A stretch of 64,000 nt of DNA from Chitinophaga pollutisoli (GTDB taxonomy: Bacteria > Bacteroidota > Bacteroidia > Chitinophagales > Chitinophagaceae): positions 2,170,001-2,234,000 of the forward strand of contig NZ_CP149822.1 of NCBI RefSeq assembly GCF_038396755.1. The letters run 5' to 3'. Under the pieces are notes generated by a model. It was given only the letters and a program-made list of their open reading frames with translations. It had not been told where the DNA came from and did no database searches. Shown here piece by piece: positions 8,097 to 18,106 of the stretch; the stretch's first letter is position 1, and each line of letters starts with the position of its first letter. Both the position numbers and the translations under genes were made by a program.

Positions 8097-10235
8097 CTAT
8101 TGTTTTGCCGCCGCGCCTTTCATGGGGTTGGCCAGCATATCTTCCAGGATGGAAATGGTTTCCGCGACGTACACATCGGCGGCAATGCTTTCGATCCAGT
8201 GTTTATTGATCCGGATGCGGTCGGCGTCGTTGCGCAGGGCGGGATTGATGTTGCGGTCGGTGGTGAGCGCTACTTCCAGCCGTTTGCCCTCCGGCAGTTT
8301 CCGCAGCGCCTGGATTTGCCTGACGCCGCCATACCATTGCCGGTAGTGCTTCCTGAAACCCTCCAGATCTAAAGCAGCCGGCTGTTCCAGGCTGGCTTTC
8401 ATCGTGCGGGTAGCTGCTTCCACTCCGCTAAAAACGGGGTTCGCGGCAATGCGGGCATTCGCTTTTTCGATCACCGCAGTGTAAGCAGCGGCGGGCGCAA
8501 CGCGTTGCAGCGGTGGCAGGTTGATGGTATCGCAGGGAAGAATGTTCGGATAATCGGTTTCCATGATGGACTGCAGGCTCATCCGGCTTTGGAACACAAC
8601 ATCGGCGCTCACGCCTTTCATTTGCGTGGAGGTGCCGTTGGCCCGGTAGAATTTCTCCATTGTTACGCGGAGGCTGCCGTAGCGTTCCGACTTGATGCCT
8701 TTGCTGGCATCGCCCATTTTGCCGATGTTGAGGTTCTGCTGTGCGGTGCCTTTTCCGAAGGTCGTCTTCGTTCCTACAATGAGCCCTCGCCCATAATCCT
8801 GGATCGCCGCGGCGAATATCTCCGACGCCGAAGCGCTCGATTCATCTACCAGCACGGTCAGCGGTCCGTTATAGAATGGAGTTTCCGCATTGCTGGCGTA
8901 TTGGTTCAACGTTTCCTTGCCTCTCAGGTAAGAAATGGCGCCTTTCGGGAGGAAAAAGTTGCACATGCGCACCACTTCATCCAGCGATCCCCCGCCGTTG
9001 CTGCGCAGGTCCACGATCAATCCTTCCACCTCTTCATCTTTCAACCGTGCCAGCTCGCGGCCAACATCTCCGGCAACGCCTTTATTTTTATCACCTGCGG
9101 CATCCATATAAAAATCGGTGAAACGGATATATCCGTAACGCTTGCCGTTCTTGTCGATCACGGCGCTTTTGGCTTTATTTTCCGTATCTATCACTTCATC
9201 CCGCTTCACCACTACTGTTCTCGCCTGCTCCCCGGCCTGCTGCACCTGCATCTTCACGGATGTACCCTTTTCCCCGCGGATCATGCCCACCACTTCCGTG
9301 TTGGACATGCCACTGATGTTGAGCAGTTCTCCCTTCGCGTCCGCGATGGCTACTATGCGGTCGTTTTCTTTCACCAGCCCGCTGGAATACGCGGTGCCCC
9401 CTTGCATGAGGCGCTTCACGTAATACTCACCGTCGCGATTCTCCAGCTCGATGCCCAGGCCAAAAAAGCGCTTGTTCAGCATTTCGGTGAAAGTGCGGTC
9501 TTTCGGCCCCGTGTACATGGTATGCGCGTCGAATTCCATCGCCACCACGTTCAGAAAGTTCTCAAACTTCTCTTCCCCCGACTTTTGCCTGGCTGCCTGA
9601 GTGAAGAAATCATCGTAGTACTTTTTCACTTTCGTTTCCGCCTTCGCGAGGATGGCGGGGTCGATAGGTTTGCTCACGGCGTTGCTGTCTGCCGCCACGG
9701 CCAGGTCCATATAATTCCGGATCACGTAATACTTCAGCAGCTTCCGCCACAACTCTTTCCGGTCTTTGGCGCTGGCAGGGAAGGGATCGTTCTTGCGGAT
9801 ATGCTTTACTTTTTCTTTTTTATCGAACCTGAAAGGGCCTGCCATCAGCTGCCGGTAGTCGGCCCCGGCCTCAGCGGTACGGCGGCGGTAGATCTCATAT
9901 GCGGCCTCGAAGAACGTGGGGTCCGAAGCGTTCAGTTGATCGTCGACCTGCAGGCGGTATTTCTCCAGCAGCTTTACATCAGCTTCCAGGAAAATGTAGC
10001 CGTTCGGGTCCAACGTATGCAGGAAGCGATCGAACACAGCGACGGAAAACGAATCGTTTATGGATTTGGGGTTGTAATGCTTTTTCTGGATGCGGTCGAG
10101 CATGGAATGCATGGCAGCCTTTCGGTATGCCGGTACAGCTTTCGGGTCTTCCGGGCTTTGGGCCGTAGCTGCCACCGTTGCGACCAGGGCATACGCTGTC
10201 ATTAAAAGGCGTTTACCTCTTTTAAACACTATCAT
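8097..10235 (-). CDS. prc: Carboxy-terminal (tail-specific) protease, S41 family
   Basis: A 712-residue periplasmic protease that degrades proteins marked by exposed C-termini. A signal peptide occupies about residues 1-25 (ending ATAQ). A PDZ domain spans about 250-345 (FGLGIELENRDGEYYVKRL). The Ser-Lys dyad is visible: Ser469 in DESSASASEIF and Lys495 in TFGKGTAQQ. The C-terminal 180 residues carry the DUF3340-like extension found in long Prc proteins, and length matches the E. coli-type enzyme rather than the short CtpA type. Function in Bacteroidota is probably envelope protein quality control. A 100-bp gap separates it from the upstream lipoprotein gene. Confidence 0.9.
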   Translation of the reverse strand: MIVFKRGKRLLMTAYALVATVAATAQSPEDPKAVPAYRKAAMHSMLDRIQKKHYNPKSINDSFSVAVFDRFLHTLDPNGYIFLEADVKLLEKYRLQVDDQLNASDPTFFEAAYEIYRRRTAEAGADYRQLMAGPFRFDKKEKVKHIRKNDPFPASAKDRKELWRKLLKYYVIRNYMDLAVAADSNAVSKPIDPAILAKAETKVKKYYDDFFTQAARQKSGEEKFENFLNVVAMEFDAHTMYTGPKDRTFTEMLNKRFFGLGIELENRDGEYYVKRLMQGGTAYSSGLVKENDRIVAIADAKGELLNISGMSNTEVVGMIRGEKGTSVKMQVQQAGEQARTVVVKRDEVIDTENKAKSAVIDKNGKRYGYIRFTDFYMDAAGDKNKGVAGDVGRELARLKDEEVEGLIVDLRSNGGGSLDEVVRMCNFFLPKGAISYLRGKETLNQYASNAETPFYNGPLTVLVDESSASASEIFAAAIQDYGRGLIVGTKTTFGKGTAQQNLNIGKMGDASKGIKSERYGSLRVTMEKFYRANGTSTQMKGVSADVVFQSRMSLQSIMETDYPNILPCDTINLPPLQRVAPAAAYTAVIEKANARIAANPVFSGVEAATRTMKASLEQPAALDLEGFRKHYRQWYGGVRQIQALRKLPEGKRLEVALTTDRNINPALRNDADRIRINKHWIESIAADVYVAETISILEDMLANPMKGAAAKQ

Positions 10236-10336
10236 GTATCAATATTTTAAGCCGTAATAAAAGGTCGTATCACTGTGAAGGCACACGTTCCGGTAAAAAG
10301 GGTGATCCGGATGCGTACATTTTTGACCGGCGGTTA

Positions 10337-11176
10337 TCAGAAAGCATTTCCGACTTCCTGCAGATCCACCCCGAATTCTGCCTGAAAATAGCTGATAACG
10401 GCATTGTACTTCAACCTGTAATTCCCCTTAACATCCACACCCGGACTGAAATACGTGTTTTCAATATCCGTTTTGGAGCGGGTACAGATGGCTTCGATGA
10501 ATCCCAGGAAATCGGTCCCCAATGTCAGGTAACTGTTCGCGGGTTCAATGATGCCGTATAGGTTTTTCGCTGCGGGGGTCTGTATGCCTGAGTAATCAGG
10601 GGGCGTCAATGCGACAAAATCAGCCGGCGCGTTGATGCCCCCCGCCCGGTAGGCCCTTTCCATGTAAAAACGGATCAAATTCCTGCGCAGGACGTTCTTT
10701 TGCGCGGGGGTACTTTGTTCCAGGAAAGTACTGTCTGCCCACCCGATGGTCAGCGCGGCGTAAGTGGCGCCGAAGTTGATGGTACTCCGGGTATGCTTTC
10801 CACCGATATAGGATGCCAGGAGGATCCTGTAAGGCATTGTCTTTTGCAGGAGGCGCTCCGGCAAGGCGTTGAACAGGTTCTCGTACACGAAACGCAATAC
10901 CGGGCTAATGTACGCCGGGTTGGCATTGAAGGCGCTGTCGATCTTTTTATCTATCTGGTTATAATTGTAATCGTGCTGGGTAAACCGGTACAGGATAAAG
11001 GTCGCGTACTTGTTGTAGGCGGCCATGATACTATCATCGTAGCTGTGGTTCCCCTGTGGCAGCAGCATTACGGATTCCGGTCCGGAAGGTGTGAGTTTCG
11101 CTTCTTTCCGGCAGGCCACAATTACCGTGGCTGCCAGTATCAGTATGTAATATCTCATGACATTTCTTTTTATCAT
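10337..11176 (-). CDS. SusCD-associated lipoprotein resembling the zinc metallohydrolase family but lacking HExxH
   Basis: A 279-residue lipoprotein; the lipobox is VIVAC, with Cys about residue 22. A start at 11158 (MRYYILIL) is also possible. Its position (8 bases after susD) and its C-terminus (LKYNAVISYFQAEFGVDLQ) resemble the substrate import-associated zinc metallohydrolase lipoproteins that often sit beside SusC/SusD in Bacteroidota. Those carry a HExxH zinc motif; no HExxH is present anywhere in this protein. I infer a non-catalytic relative, probably a surface glycan- or peptide-binding component of the uptake complex. The family link is by eye and moderate in strength. Confidence 0.55.
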   Translation of the reverse strand: MIKRNVMRYYILILAATVIVACRKEAKLTPSGPESVMLLPQGNHSYDDSIMAAYNKYATFILYRFTQHDYNYNQIDKKIDSAFNANPAYISPVLRFVYENLFNALPERLLQKTMPYRILLASYIGGKHTRSTINFGATYAALTIGWADSTFLEQSTPAQKNVLRRNLIRFYMERAYRAGGINAPADFVALTPPDYSGIQTPAAKNLYGIIEPANSYLTLGTDFLGFIEAICTRSKTDIENTYFSPGVDVKGNYRLKYNAVISYFQAEFGVDLQEVGNAF

Positions 11177-11184
11177 TAGCAGGC

Positions 11185-12684
11185 TTATTGCGGCAAGCGG
11201 TCGCCGGTGATTTGCGGGTTCTGTTGCAGGGCAGGGTTCCGGTTCAGCACATCCTTCGGGATGGGCAGTATGTATTGCCTGTCGCGCTTTTCCAGTTTGT
11301 AGGTTTCGGTGGTGAAGGCATCGGGCCGGTATTTATGGAAGATGGCCGGCATCCCGTACCTGCGGAGATCGAACCAGCGGTGCATTTCTTCCAGGTACAG
11401 CTCCCGGCGGCGTTCCTCCCGGCACATGCGGAGCAGTGCATCCGCGGGCTGGAGCGGCCAGTTAACGAATGCGGCCGGGTCCATGCGGGAGGCCCGCAGG
11501 GTATTGAGGTCCAGGAGCGCTTTTGCCGCGGCATTCGCATCTCCGTTCTTCTTATACAGTTGAATCTGCGCCTCTGCACGGTTGAGATACGCTTCCGCGC
11601 TTCTCCAGGAATTGAAATTGACGTAGCTATCCCCTGTTCCTGCCAACGTGTTGCTTTGCACCTTCATCTGTGAAAAATCCGCGGCAAAGTATTCCCTCGT
11701 CTCCGGAGGATTATAATAGAAACCGACCAACGCCCGTTGATCCCCCGGTTCAAAACTGTTTACCAGGTCGTGCGAGAGATCATACGCAACGCCATAAGAT
11801 ATCGGCAGCTTTTCAAGCGAAGTGCCATAGCAGAAGATGGATTCTACATTATTGGGGCCTGCCAGCGGTTTCGTTTCCGGTACCGGCATGCCGCCCCAGG
11901 TGTTGAGGTCCATCAGCCGGGGATGCCTGGCGATCACCACATCCGCATGTGCGATCGCTGCTTCCCATTTCTCCTGGTACAAACATACCCTGCTGGCCAG
12001 GTGACGTGCGGCCAGGTAGTTGATCCGGGTTACCCTGCCAATGGTCTGGTCCCTTTCCAGCAGCGCAATGGCGCTGTCCAGGTCCTTCTCAATCTGCACA
12101 TATACTTCCTTCACCGACTTCCGTTCCATATGCTGATCCGAAAGATCGGAAGTCAGGCGGAGCGGAACGCCGGGAGATCTGTCGGGCGTGGTAGTGGAAT
12201 CGTTATAAGGTGCGGCATACAGGTTTACCAGCATGAAATGGTAAAAAGCCCTGAGCGCAAAAGCCTCCCCTTTAATCCGGTCCTTATCCTTCTGCGGACC
12301 AACGGCATCGTCTATAAACTGGATCACCACATTGGCGCCAAGGATGCGCTTGTAATACAGGAACCAGGCATTGAAATAAAACGAGTTATCCTGCTGCAAA
12401 ACCTTTTCGGAAAAATCCGCCTGCCACTGAAAAACAGGCGCCGCGTAGCGGGACAAACCGGTATTGCCCAACGTGGGACCGTAATAGCATTCCACATCGT
12501 CATCCAGGAAAACGGCGAAATTATGCATGGGTTCTTCATTGCCCGGATAGGCGTCCATAAATAATATCTCTCCGAAATGCTCCGTAGTTTCAGGCGTCAC
12601 ATCGGATTGGGAATATTCGCTGAGGAACTTTTTGCAGGATGCCATGCAGCAAGCTCCCAGTACAATCAAAACCAATTTCTTCAT
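11185..12684 (-). CDS. SusD/RagB family nutrient-binding outer membrane lipoprotein
   Basis: A 499-residue surface lipoprotein counted from the ATG at 12684 (MKKLVLIVLGACCMASCKK); a further ATG 15 bases upstream would add five residues. The lipobox is MASC. The C-terminal SusD signature is clear: the YLNRAEAQIQLYKKNGD helix, LNTLRASR, and EERRRELYLEEMHRWFDLRRYG. SusD-like proteins form the lid over the SusC channel and capture the substrate. It lies 22 bases downstream of susC and directly upstream of the lipoprotein gene, all in one operon. The substrate cannot be read from sequence; no glycoside hydrolase or peptidase with a complete active site is in the locus. Confidence 0.92.
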   Translation of the reverse strand: MKKLVLIVLGACCMASCKKFLSEYSQSDVTPETTEHFGEILFMDAYPGNEEPMHNFAVFLDDDVECYYGPTLGNTGLSRYAAPVFQWQADFSEKVLQQDNSFYFNAWFLYYKRILGANVVIQFIDDAVGPQKDKDRIKGEAFALRAFYHFMLVNLYAAPYNDSTTTPDRSPGVPLRLTSDLSDQHMERKSVKEVYVQIEKDLDSAIALLERDQTIGRVTRINYLAARHLASRVCLYQEKWEAAIAHADVVIARHPRLMDLNTWGGMPVPETKPLAGPNNVESIFCYGTSLEKLPISYGVAYDLSHDLVNSFEPGDQRALVGFYYNPPETREYFAADFSQMKVQSNTLAGTGDSYVNFNSWRSAEAYLNRAEAQIQLYKKNGDANAAAKALLDLNTLRASRMDPAAFVNWPLQPADALLRMCREERRRELYLEEMHRWFDLRRYGMPAIFHKYRPDAFTTETYKLEKRDRQYILPIPKDVLNRNPALQQNPQITGDRLPQ

Positions 12685-12706
12685 ACAGAATAATTGCATT
12701 AATATT

Positions 12707-15700
12707 TTAAAATCCTGCGTTCAGGCCGAAGGCATATTGGCGGGTCAACGGCAGTGCGGTGGTGCCGGCTCCTTCCGTTTCCGGGTCCTGCCCTTTCATT
12801 TCCCTGCTGGCGATAACGAACACATTGTTCACAGTAAAGCTGACCGACAGGTTTTTCACGCCCATCTTCCGCACCATCACCTGTGGAATGCGATATCCCG
12901 CCGACACCGTTTTGCAGCGGAGATAGCTGCCGTTGCCGGTAAGCAAATCAGAAAGCTCGTAGGCATTCAGGGGCTCGATCCTGTACGCCGCATAGCCCAG
13001 GCCGGCGATTTGCTGGCCTTTGTAAGGAACGAAGTAGTAAAACCCGGTCCTGTTATCGATCAGGGAGGGAATGTCCGTCTGTGCTTCGTCGCCCGGCTGG
13101 CGCCAGCGGTTCATGTAATCACGGGGCACGTTGATAAAGGAACCGGGTACGCCGTTCTGGCCGAAGTTACGCCCGAACGGAGGGTTCAGCCGCCGTGTAT
13201 TGCCCATCGCCGCATAGAACTGCGTGCTTATGCTCAACGATTTGTATTGCAAAGTCGGGCTAACGGATAAGGTGAGCGTGGGTTCCATCTGGCCCGAATA
13301 CACGAGATACTGCCCGGGATCCGAATACTTGACGGCAGGTTCCGTAACAGTCAGATTTTTAAACATAGGTACACCGTTCACCGGGTTCAGGCCATCGAAG
13401 ATATAAGAATAGAATCCGCTGATGGGCTTGCCGGGCAAATGGCCGGTACCGTTCAGAAATGAATTGATATCGGTGCGCGCATTGCCGCGGTCTTTGCGGT
13501 TGAAGTTCCGGGAAGTGTTCATGGACAAGGTGAGCCGGGTATCCTGCTTCCTGATGAGATCTATGCTCAGCGCCAGTTCCATCCCCTTATTGAACAATTC
13601 ACTGCCATTCCGGTACATGTATTCCATCCCATATTCATAGTCGATATCCACCTTGTCGATCACATCCACGGAATGCTTGTAGTAATAATTAAATCCTCCG
13701 CGCAGCCGGTTGTTCCAGAAAGCCATATCCACACCGATGTTCAGCTGCCTTGTTTTTTCCCAACGGAGATCGGGATACGGCAGGGATTTGATCCGCATAT
13801 ATGGCACCAAAGTCGCCGGATTATAACCGTTCCCTGTTTCGTAATATGCGACCAGGTTGGGCCCTACGGCGCTCACCACGTTGCCCTGGGTGCCGTAAGA
13901 GGCTGTCAGGCTGAAGCTGGATAACAAATTCCCCGCCGGGAACCACTCTTCCGCATACGTGTTCCAACGGCCCGACACACTATAATTGGGCAGGAATTTG
14001 GCGTTGGAGTATTGCCCGAAACGGTTAGAACCGTCGGTACGGATATCGCCCCGGAGAATATACTTGTTCATCAGGCTGTAGGTGAGCGTACCATAACCCG
14101 AAATGGTGTTCTTGAGTCCGTCCGACAGCGAGAACCGGGCATGCGCCTTGCGGGACATTTCCCCCGCAAAAAAAGTCTTGCCGCGATCCGGAAAATACCC
14201 GGGCTCCTTGACACTGTGCCCGTCCGACTTCTCACTGTTCAATTCGCTGCCGATCGTGAAGTTGAGCTGGTCGCGGCCATTGAATAACGGCACGGAATAG
14301 TCCAGGCTGTTGCGCATCCCCCAAACTGTACTGCTTTGCTGATTAACGTTGGCGATACCACCTGCGGGCAAGGAAGAATGGTCGAATAGTGTTTTAGGGG
14401 GCGTTTCACCCAGGTTCCAGGACCTGATCTTCGCCGCCATATACGTGTGCTCATCGAACGCCGAAAACCCGCTGGCTTCCGCTATGCTGACGCTGGACAT
14501 GTGCAGGAATTTCCAACGTTTACCGAGGGCGTAATCTACCGTCAGGTTCAGGTTCGTACTGCGGGTGCTGGTGGTATTGACGGAATGTTCCAGTTCGTTG
14601 AGCATATTAAAGTACAGCGGTTGCCCCCTGTTGCTCAGGAAATTCGGATCAGCCTTCGCCAGATTGTTATAAGAACTCATGGGGTAAAACAAATCCGGCC
14701 GCAACGAACGGCTCGTTTGCAGGGCGTACGTCTGCGGATTGGTCGTGGTGCCATAGTAGCCTGTTGCGTTGGAGACAGCGCTGTTCAACGTCAGGTCCAG
14801 CGACAAACGCTTGCCCAGCTCGGTATGCACCGACATCTGCGCGCCATAGCTGGTATTGCCGTCCAGCCTGGCGGCGCCGTTATTGCGGTTATAATTTACA
14901 GACGCGTAGTAGGTAGTTTTACCCGCGCCGCCGCTGAAACTGAGGCTATTCTGGCTGCCGATCGCATTGCGGTACAGCACGTCAAACCAATCCGTATTGT
15001 TCGTTTCCAGTTCCGCAACTCTCCGGTTAAACTCGGCTTGCGAAATACTCCTGTTAAACAATGCATACCGCAGCCCCTCGTACGAATACGTTTCCCGGAA
15101 GCCGGTATACGCCGGTGCGAACACGGTGCCATCCGCTTCCAGCTGCCGAGAAAGCTCCACCCGTTCCTTCGAGTTCATCATGCGCATGTTATTGTAGGAG
15201 GGCCTGGCCTGGAACGAAAAGATGGTGTTGAAATTGACCTGCATAGGACCCACCTTTCCCCGTTTGGTAGTGATCACGATTACGCCGTTAGCCGCGCGGG
15301 TGCCATAGATCGCTGTAGCGGCGGCATCGCGCAGGAAGGTCAGGCTCTCGATATCGAATACGTTGATCCCCGATATCGCGTTCCCCATCAGTTCGTAATT
15401 CGCATTGGCATCGGCCGATAGGAGATTGTTGAGCACCGAAGCCTCAATATTCACGGGGTCGGGGCGCACCATACCGTCTACTACGATCAGCGGTGATGCA
15501 TTGCCCACCAGCGTTGAAGTGCCACGGATGCGCATCTTCGGTTTCGCGTTCACGGATCCGGAATTATTGATGACCATCAGCCCCGGCACTTTTCCCTGGA
15601 GCATCTGCCCGACATTCGCCACGCCCGGCTGCAGCACTTCCGATCCCTTGAGCCGTGTGTACGATCCGGTAGCCAGTTTGGGGTCGATCTTCTGATAGCC

Positions 15701-16369
15701 GGTGATCACCACCTCCTGTATCTCGCGCACCACCGTATCCATTTTAAACGTCAGGAAGCGGTCGGTGGCGTTTGCCACTCTATAGGTAAACGATTTCATC
15801 CCCATCAGGGAAAAATTCACCGTTTCTTTATCCTGGGCAAAGAGGACGAACATGCCTTCGTCGCTGGTGGTGGTCATCTCGCGCGACGCCAGCCCCCGGA
15901 TGCTCACGCCCGGCAGCGGGGTGCCCTTGGGGTCGGTTACCTGCCCCCGCAGCAGCACGGATAACTGCTTCGGCACCTGGGGCTCCGCGGCTGTGGTACG
16001 CGCTTCTTTCTTCTCGTAAATAATTACCACACCCATTTCCTCCACAAACTGCAATCCGCAGCTGCCGAGCACCTGCTGCAGGAAGTCGCGCAACGGCACC
16101 GCCGTCACATCTACCGTTACCGGCTGCTGGCGCCCTACCAGTTCGCTGTTATAAGAAAACCGCACATTGGTTTTCTTCCGGACATCTTTCAACACTGCAC
16201 TCAGTGCGGCCTTGCTGGCTTTATAGGTTATTTTCTGACCGAGCCCGTCTTTTTGTTGCCCGAAGCCGTTCCCCGCGACCAGCAGGAGGCCCGCCAGCAG
16301 CATGGTAAACCACCGGGCATGCAACGCCCCGCCTTTCCGGAGAAAGATAAAATCCTTACGTTTCATCAT
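12707..16369 (-). CDS. SusC/RagA family TonB-linked outer membrane transporter with signalling (STN) domain
   Basis: A 1220-residue TonB-dependent transporter. After the signal peptide (to about residue 38) comes an STN domain (about 45-120, ITYKASKAALSAVLKDVRKKT...), then a carboxypeptidase-regulatory-like domain (about 137-215, RGQVTDPKGTPLPGVSI), a TonB-box/plug region (VVITGYQKID... to about 345, with the DAAATAIYGTRAANGVIVITTK signature) and a long beta-barrel ending in an aromatic residue (AFGLNAGF). The STN domain is the part that contacts a FecR-type anti-sigma factor, and a fecR/sigma pair lies immediately upstream, 65 bases away. This predicts that substrate binding induces the locus. 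Confidence 0.93.
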   Translation of the reverse strand: MMKRKDFIFLRKGGALHARWFTMLLAGLLLVAGNGFGQQKDGLGQKITYKASKAALSAVLKDVRKKTNVRFSYNSELVGRQQPVTVDVTAVPLRDFLQQVLGSCGLQFVEEMGVVIIYEKKEARTTAAEPQVPKQLSVLLRGQVTDPKGTPLPGVSIRGLASREMTTTSDEGMFVLFAQDKETVNFSLMGMKSFTYRVANATDRFLTFKMDTVVREIQEVVITGYQKIDPKLATGSYTRLKGSEVLQPGVANVGQMLQGKVPGLMVINNSGSVNAKPKMRIRGTSTLVGNASPLIVVDGMVRPDPVNIEASVLNNLLSADANANYELMGNAISGINVFDIESLTFLRDAAATAIYGTRAANGVIVITTKRGKVGPMQVNFNTIFSFQARPSYNNMRMMNSKERVELSRQLEADGTVFAPAYTGFRETYSYEGLRYALFNRSISQAEFNRRVAELETNNTDWFDVLYRNAIGSQNSLSFSGGAGKTTYYASVNYNRNNGAARLDGNTSYGAQMSVHTELGKRLSLDLTLNSAVSNATGYYGTTTNPQTYALQTSRSLRPDLFYPMSSYNNLAKADPNFLSNRGQPLYFNMLNELEHSVNTTSTRSTNLNLTVDYALGKRWKFLHMSSVSIAEASGFSAFDEHTYMAAKIRSWNLGETPPKTLFDHSSLPAGGIANVNQQSSTVWGMRNSLDYSVPLFNGRDQLNFTIGSELNSEKSDGHSVKEPGYFPDRGKTFFAGEMSRKAHARFSLSDGLKNTISGYGTLTYSLMNKYILRGDIRTDGSNRFGQYSNAKFLPNYSVSGRWNTYAEEWFPAGNLLSSFSLTASYGTQGNVVSAVGPNLVAYYETGNGYNPATLVPYMRIKSLPYPDLRWEKTRQLNIGVDMAFWNNRLRGGFNYYYKHSVDVIDKVDIDYEYGMEYMYRNGSELFNKGMELALSIDLIRKQDTRLTLSMNTSRNFNRKDRGNARTDINSFLNGTGHLPGKPISGFYSYIFDGLNPVNGVPMFKNLTVTEPAVKYSDPGQYLVYSGQMEPTLTLSVSPTLQYKSLSISTQFYAAMGNTRRLNPPFGRNFGQNGVPGSFINVPRDYMNRWRQPGDEAQTDIPSLIDNRTGFYYFVPYKGQQIAGLGYAAYRIEPLNAYELSDLLTGNGSYLRCKTVSAGYRIPQVMVRKMGVKNLSVSFTVNNVFVIASREMKGQDPETEGAGTTALPLTRQYAFGLNAGF

Positions 16370-16434
16370 ATAAGAATGAAGATTTGTTAATAGTCCATCC
16401 CGTTCCTTTGGTTGACGGTACTTCCCCTGTTATG

Positions 16435-17556
16435 CTAAAGTTTCGCCTGTTCTTTTTTGCTTACCCGGACTGTGTTGTCCTGTACACTGAAGCTGATATC
16501 CAGGCCTTTGCCGATCACATCCAGCGCCACCTGCAGGCTTGCGGGCCGGGGCATATCGAGCGTAAAGCGCAGTTTTTCCAGTGATGTATCGTTAAACTCA
16601 AAATCGTAATCATAATTGCGCGCCAGGTACCGCGTGATTTCCGCCAGCGAAGCATCGTAAAACAGCAGGTCGCCGTCCTTCCATGCGGTGAAGGGTTGGG
16701 TGTCGACCGTTTGCTTGTCGAGCGTTCCGTTCCTGTACACCGTTTGTTCCCCCGGCTCGAGCTGCCGCTGCTGCCCGCCTGCTGCTACCAAAAGGCGGCC
16801 GGAAGTGAGTGTGGTGGTGGTAACGTCAAAAGTATTGACGTTGAAAGCCGTTCCCAGCACTTTCAGCTGGTTGTCGCCGGCGTGCACGATAAAAGGCTGC
16901 GCTGCATTGGCTTTCACTTCAAAATACGCTTCCCCTTCCACATAAACGTCCCGCGTGGCGCCGTTGAATACGGCAGGGTAACGGAGCGTGGTCATGGAGT
17001 TGGCCCATACTTTCGTACCGTCGGAGAGCTGCAGGGTGAACTGAAGGCCCCTTGGGATCACCAGCGTATCCATTTTCACGGTTGCGCCTTTCGCGGCACC
17101 GCTGGTGTAGGCCAGCGTTGTGCCGCCTGCGGTGATCTGTACATCTGAGCCCTGCCGGATCGTCTGTTTTGCTTCGCCCAGCTCCACGGAGCGGCCGTCG
17201 CCCATTTTCAATTGCACCTTGCCCGAGGGCTTTGCGTTGGCCAACTGTTCTGACTGTGGTGGGGTTGGACGGTTGCGTTGCATCATCCAGACGCCCGTTG
17301 CGAATGCGAGCACTACCGCCGCGGCCGCGGCGAGCCGCATAATACGGAAGATGCGGTGCTTATTGCGAACGGCGCCGAATTGCCGCCATCCGTCCTGCAC
17401 CGGGAAGTCGGGATGCGCCAGGCGCACTTTCATTTCCCGTTCCGCGGCCAGCAGGCGCAATTCCTCCGGCGTAAAATCCCGGTTGGTCAGGTCCCCGTCC
17501 AGCCTGGACGCTACCTTATCCCAGTCAATATTTTTATCGTCGATGTTATCCAACAT
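16435..17556 (-). CDS. FecR family anti-sigma factor
   Basis: A 373-residue inner-membrane regulator. Residues 1-70 are the cytoplasmic part that binds the sigma factor, residues about 73-92 form the single membrane helix (MRLAAAAAVVLAFATGVWMM), and the periplasmic FecR domain follows (LPDGTKVWANS-like segment QLSDGTKVWANSMTTLRYPAVF, then VYVEGEAYFEV). The C-terminal DUF4974-like domain is at about 285-373. Its start overlaps the end of the sigma gene by 11 bases, which suggests translational coupling. It should relay substrate sensing from the STN domain of the neighbouring SusC to the sigma factor. Confidence 0.93.
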   Translation of the reverse strand: MLDNIDDKNIDWDKVASRLDGDLTNRDFTPEELRLLAAEREMKVRLAHPDFPVQDGWRQFGAVRNKHRIFRIMRLAAAAAVVLAFATGVWMMQRNRPTPPQSEQLANAKPSGKVQLKMGDGRSVELGEAKQTIRQGSDVQITAGGTTLAYTSGAAKGATVKMDTLVIPRGLQFTLQLSDGTKVWANSMTTLRYPAVFNGATRDVYVEGEAYFEVKANAAQPFIVHAGDNQLKVLGTAFNVNTFDVTTTTLTSGRLLVAAGGQQRQLEPGEQTVYRNGTLDKQTVDTQPFTAWKDGDLLFYDASLAEITRYLARNYDYDFEFNDTSLEKLRFTLDMPRPASLQVALDVIGKGLDISFSVQDNTVRVSKKEQAKL

Positions 17557-18100
17557 AGATCCAACTGATTAAAGGGGTTAACAATTTCATCATCCAGCCA
17601 CATTCCTTCCGTAAAAACTGTAAAGCTTGTTTGATTTGTGTTTTTACGGTGTTGATGGATATACCCATCGTTTCCGCGATATCCTTGTATTTAAGCCCTT
17701 CCTGGTTGCTCATGAGGAACACTTTCCGGCGCTGTTCCGGCATGCGCGATACGGCTGCCCAAAGCGCGGCATTCCGGGAATCGTCTTCTCCCCTTTCTTC
17801 TTCCGGGAAATATTCGCTCATCGCTTCGATCACCTGGATTTCCGCCAGCTGTACTTTACCGGATTTTTCCAGGTACCGGAGCGAAGCATTTTTGACGGAT
17901 CGCAGGGCATAGCTTTTAAAATCGCGGGTGATCTGGATGTCGTGGCGTTTGTTCCAGCAATACAGGAAAAAGTCCTGCACGATATCCCGCGCCGCATCCT
18001 GGTCCAATACGATGTAATAAGCCGCCCGGCACAGTAAAACATAGTGAATCCTGAACTGTTCCTCGAATGCAACAGTATCTCCTGATCGCGATGGATGCAT
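17546..18100 (-). CDS. ECF RNA polymerase sigma-70 factor of the Bacteroidota FecI-like group
   Basis: A 184-residue sigma factor counted from the ATG at 18100 (MHPSRSGDTVAFEEQF). An ATG at 18166 would add 22 residues not typical of the family and would place a perfect inverted repeat inside the coding region, so the shorter start is preferred. Region 2 reads DAARDIVQDFFLYCWNKRHD; region 4 is a helix-turn-helix (GLKYKDIAETMGISINTVKTQIKQALQFLRKE). It starts a sigma-fecR-susC-susD-lipoprotein operon, with the sigma factor presumably held by FecR until substrate arrives. A 10-base inverted repeat with a 10-base spacer lies 6 bases upstream of the chosen start. Confidence 0.9.
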   Translation of the reverse strand: MHPSRSGDTVAFEEQFRIHYVLLCRAAYYIVLDQDAARDIVQDFFLYCWNKRHDIQITRDFKSYALRSVKNASLRYLEKSGKVQLAEIQVIEAMSEYFPEEERGEDDSRNAALWAAVSRMPEQRRKVFLMSNQEGLKYKDIAETMGISINTVKTQIKQALQFLRKECGWMMKLLTPLISWIYVG

Positions 18101-18106
18101 AAGTAG

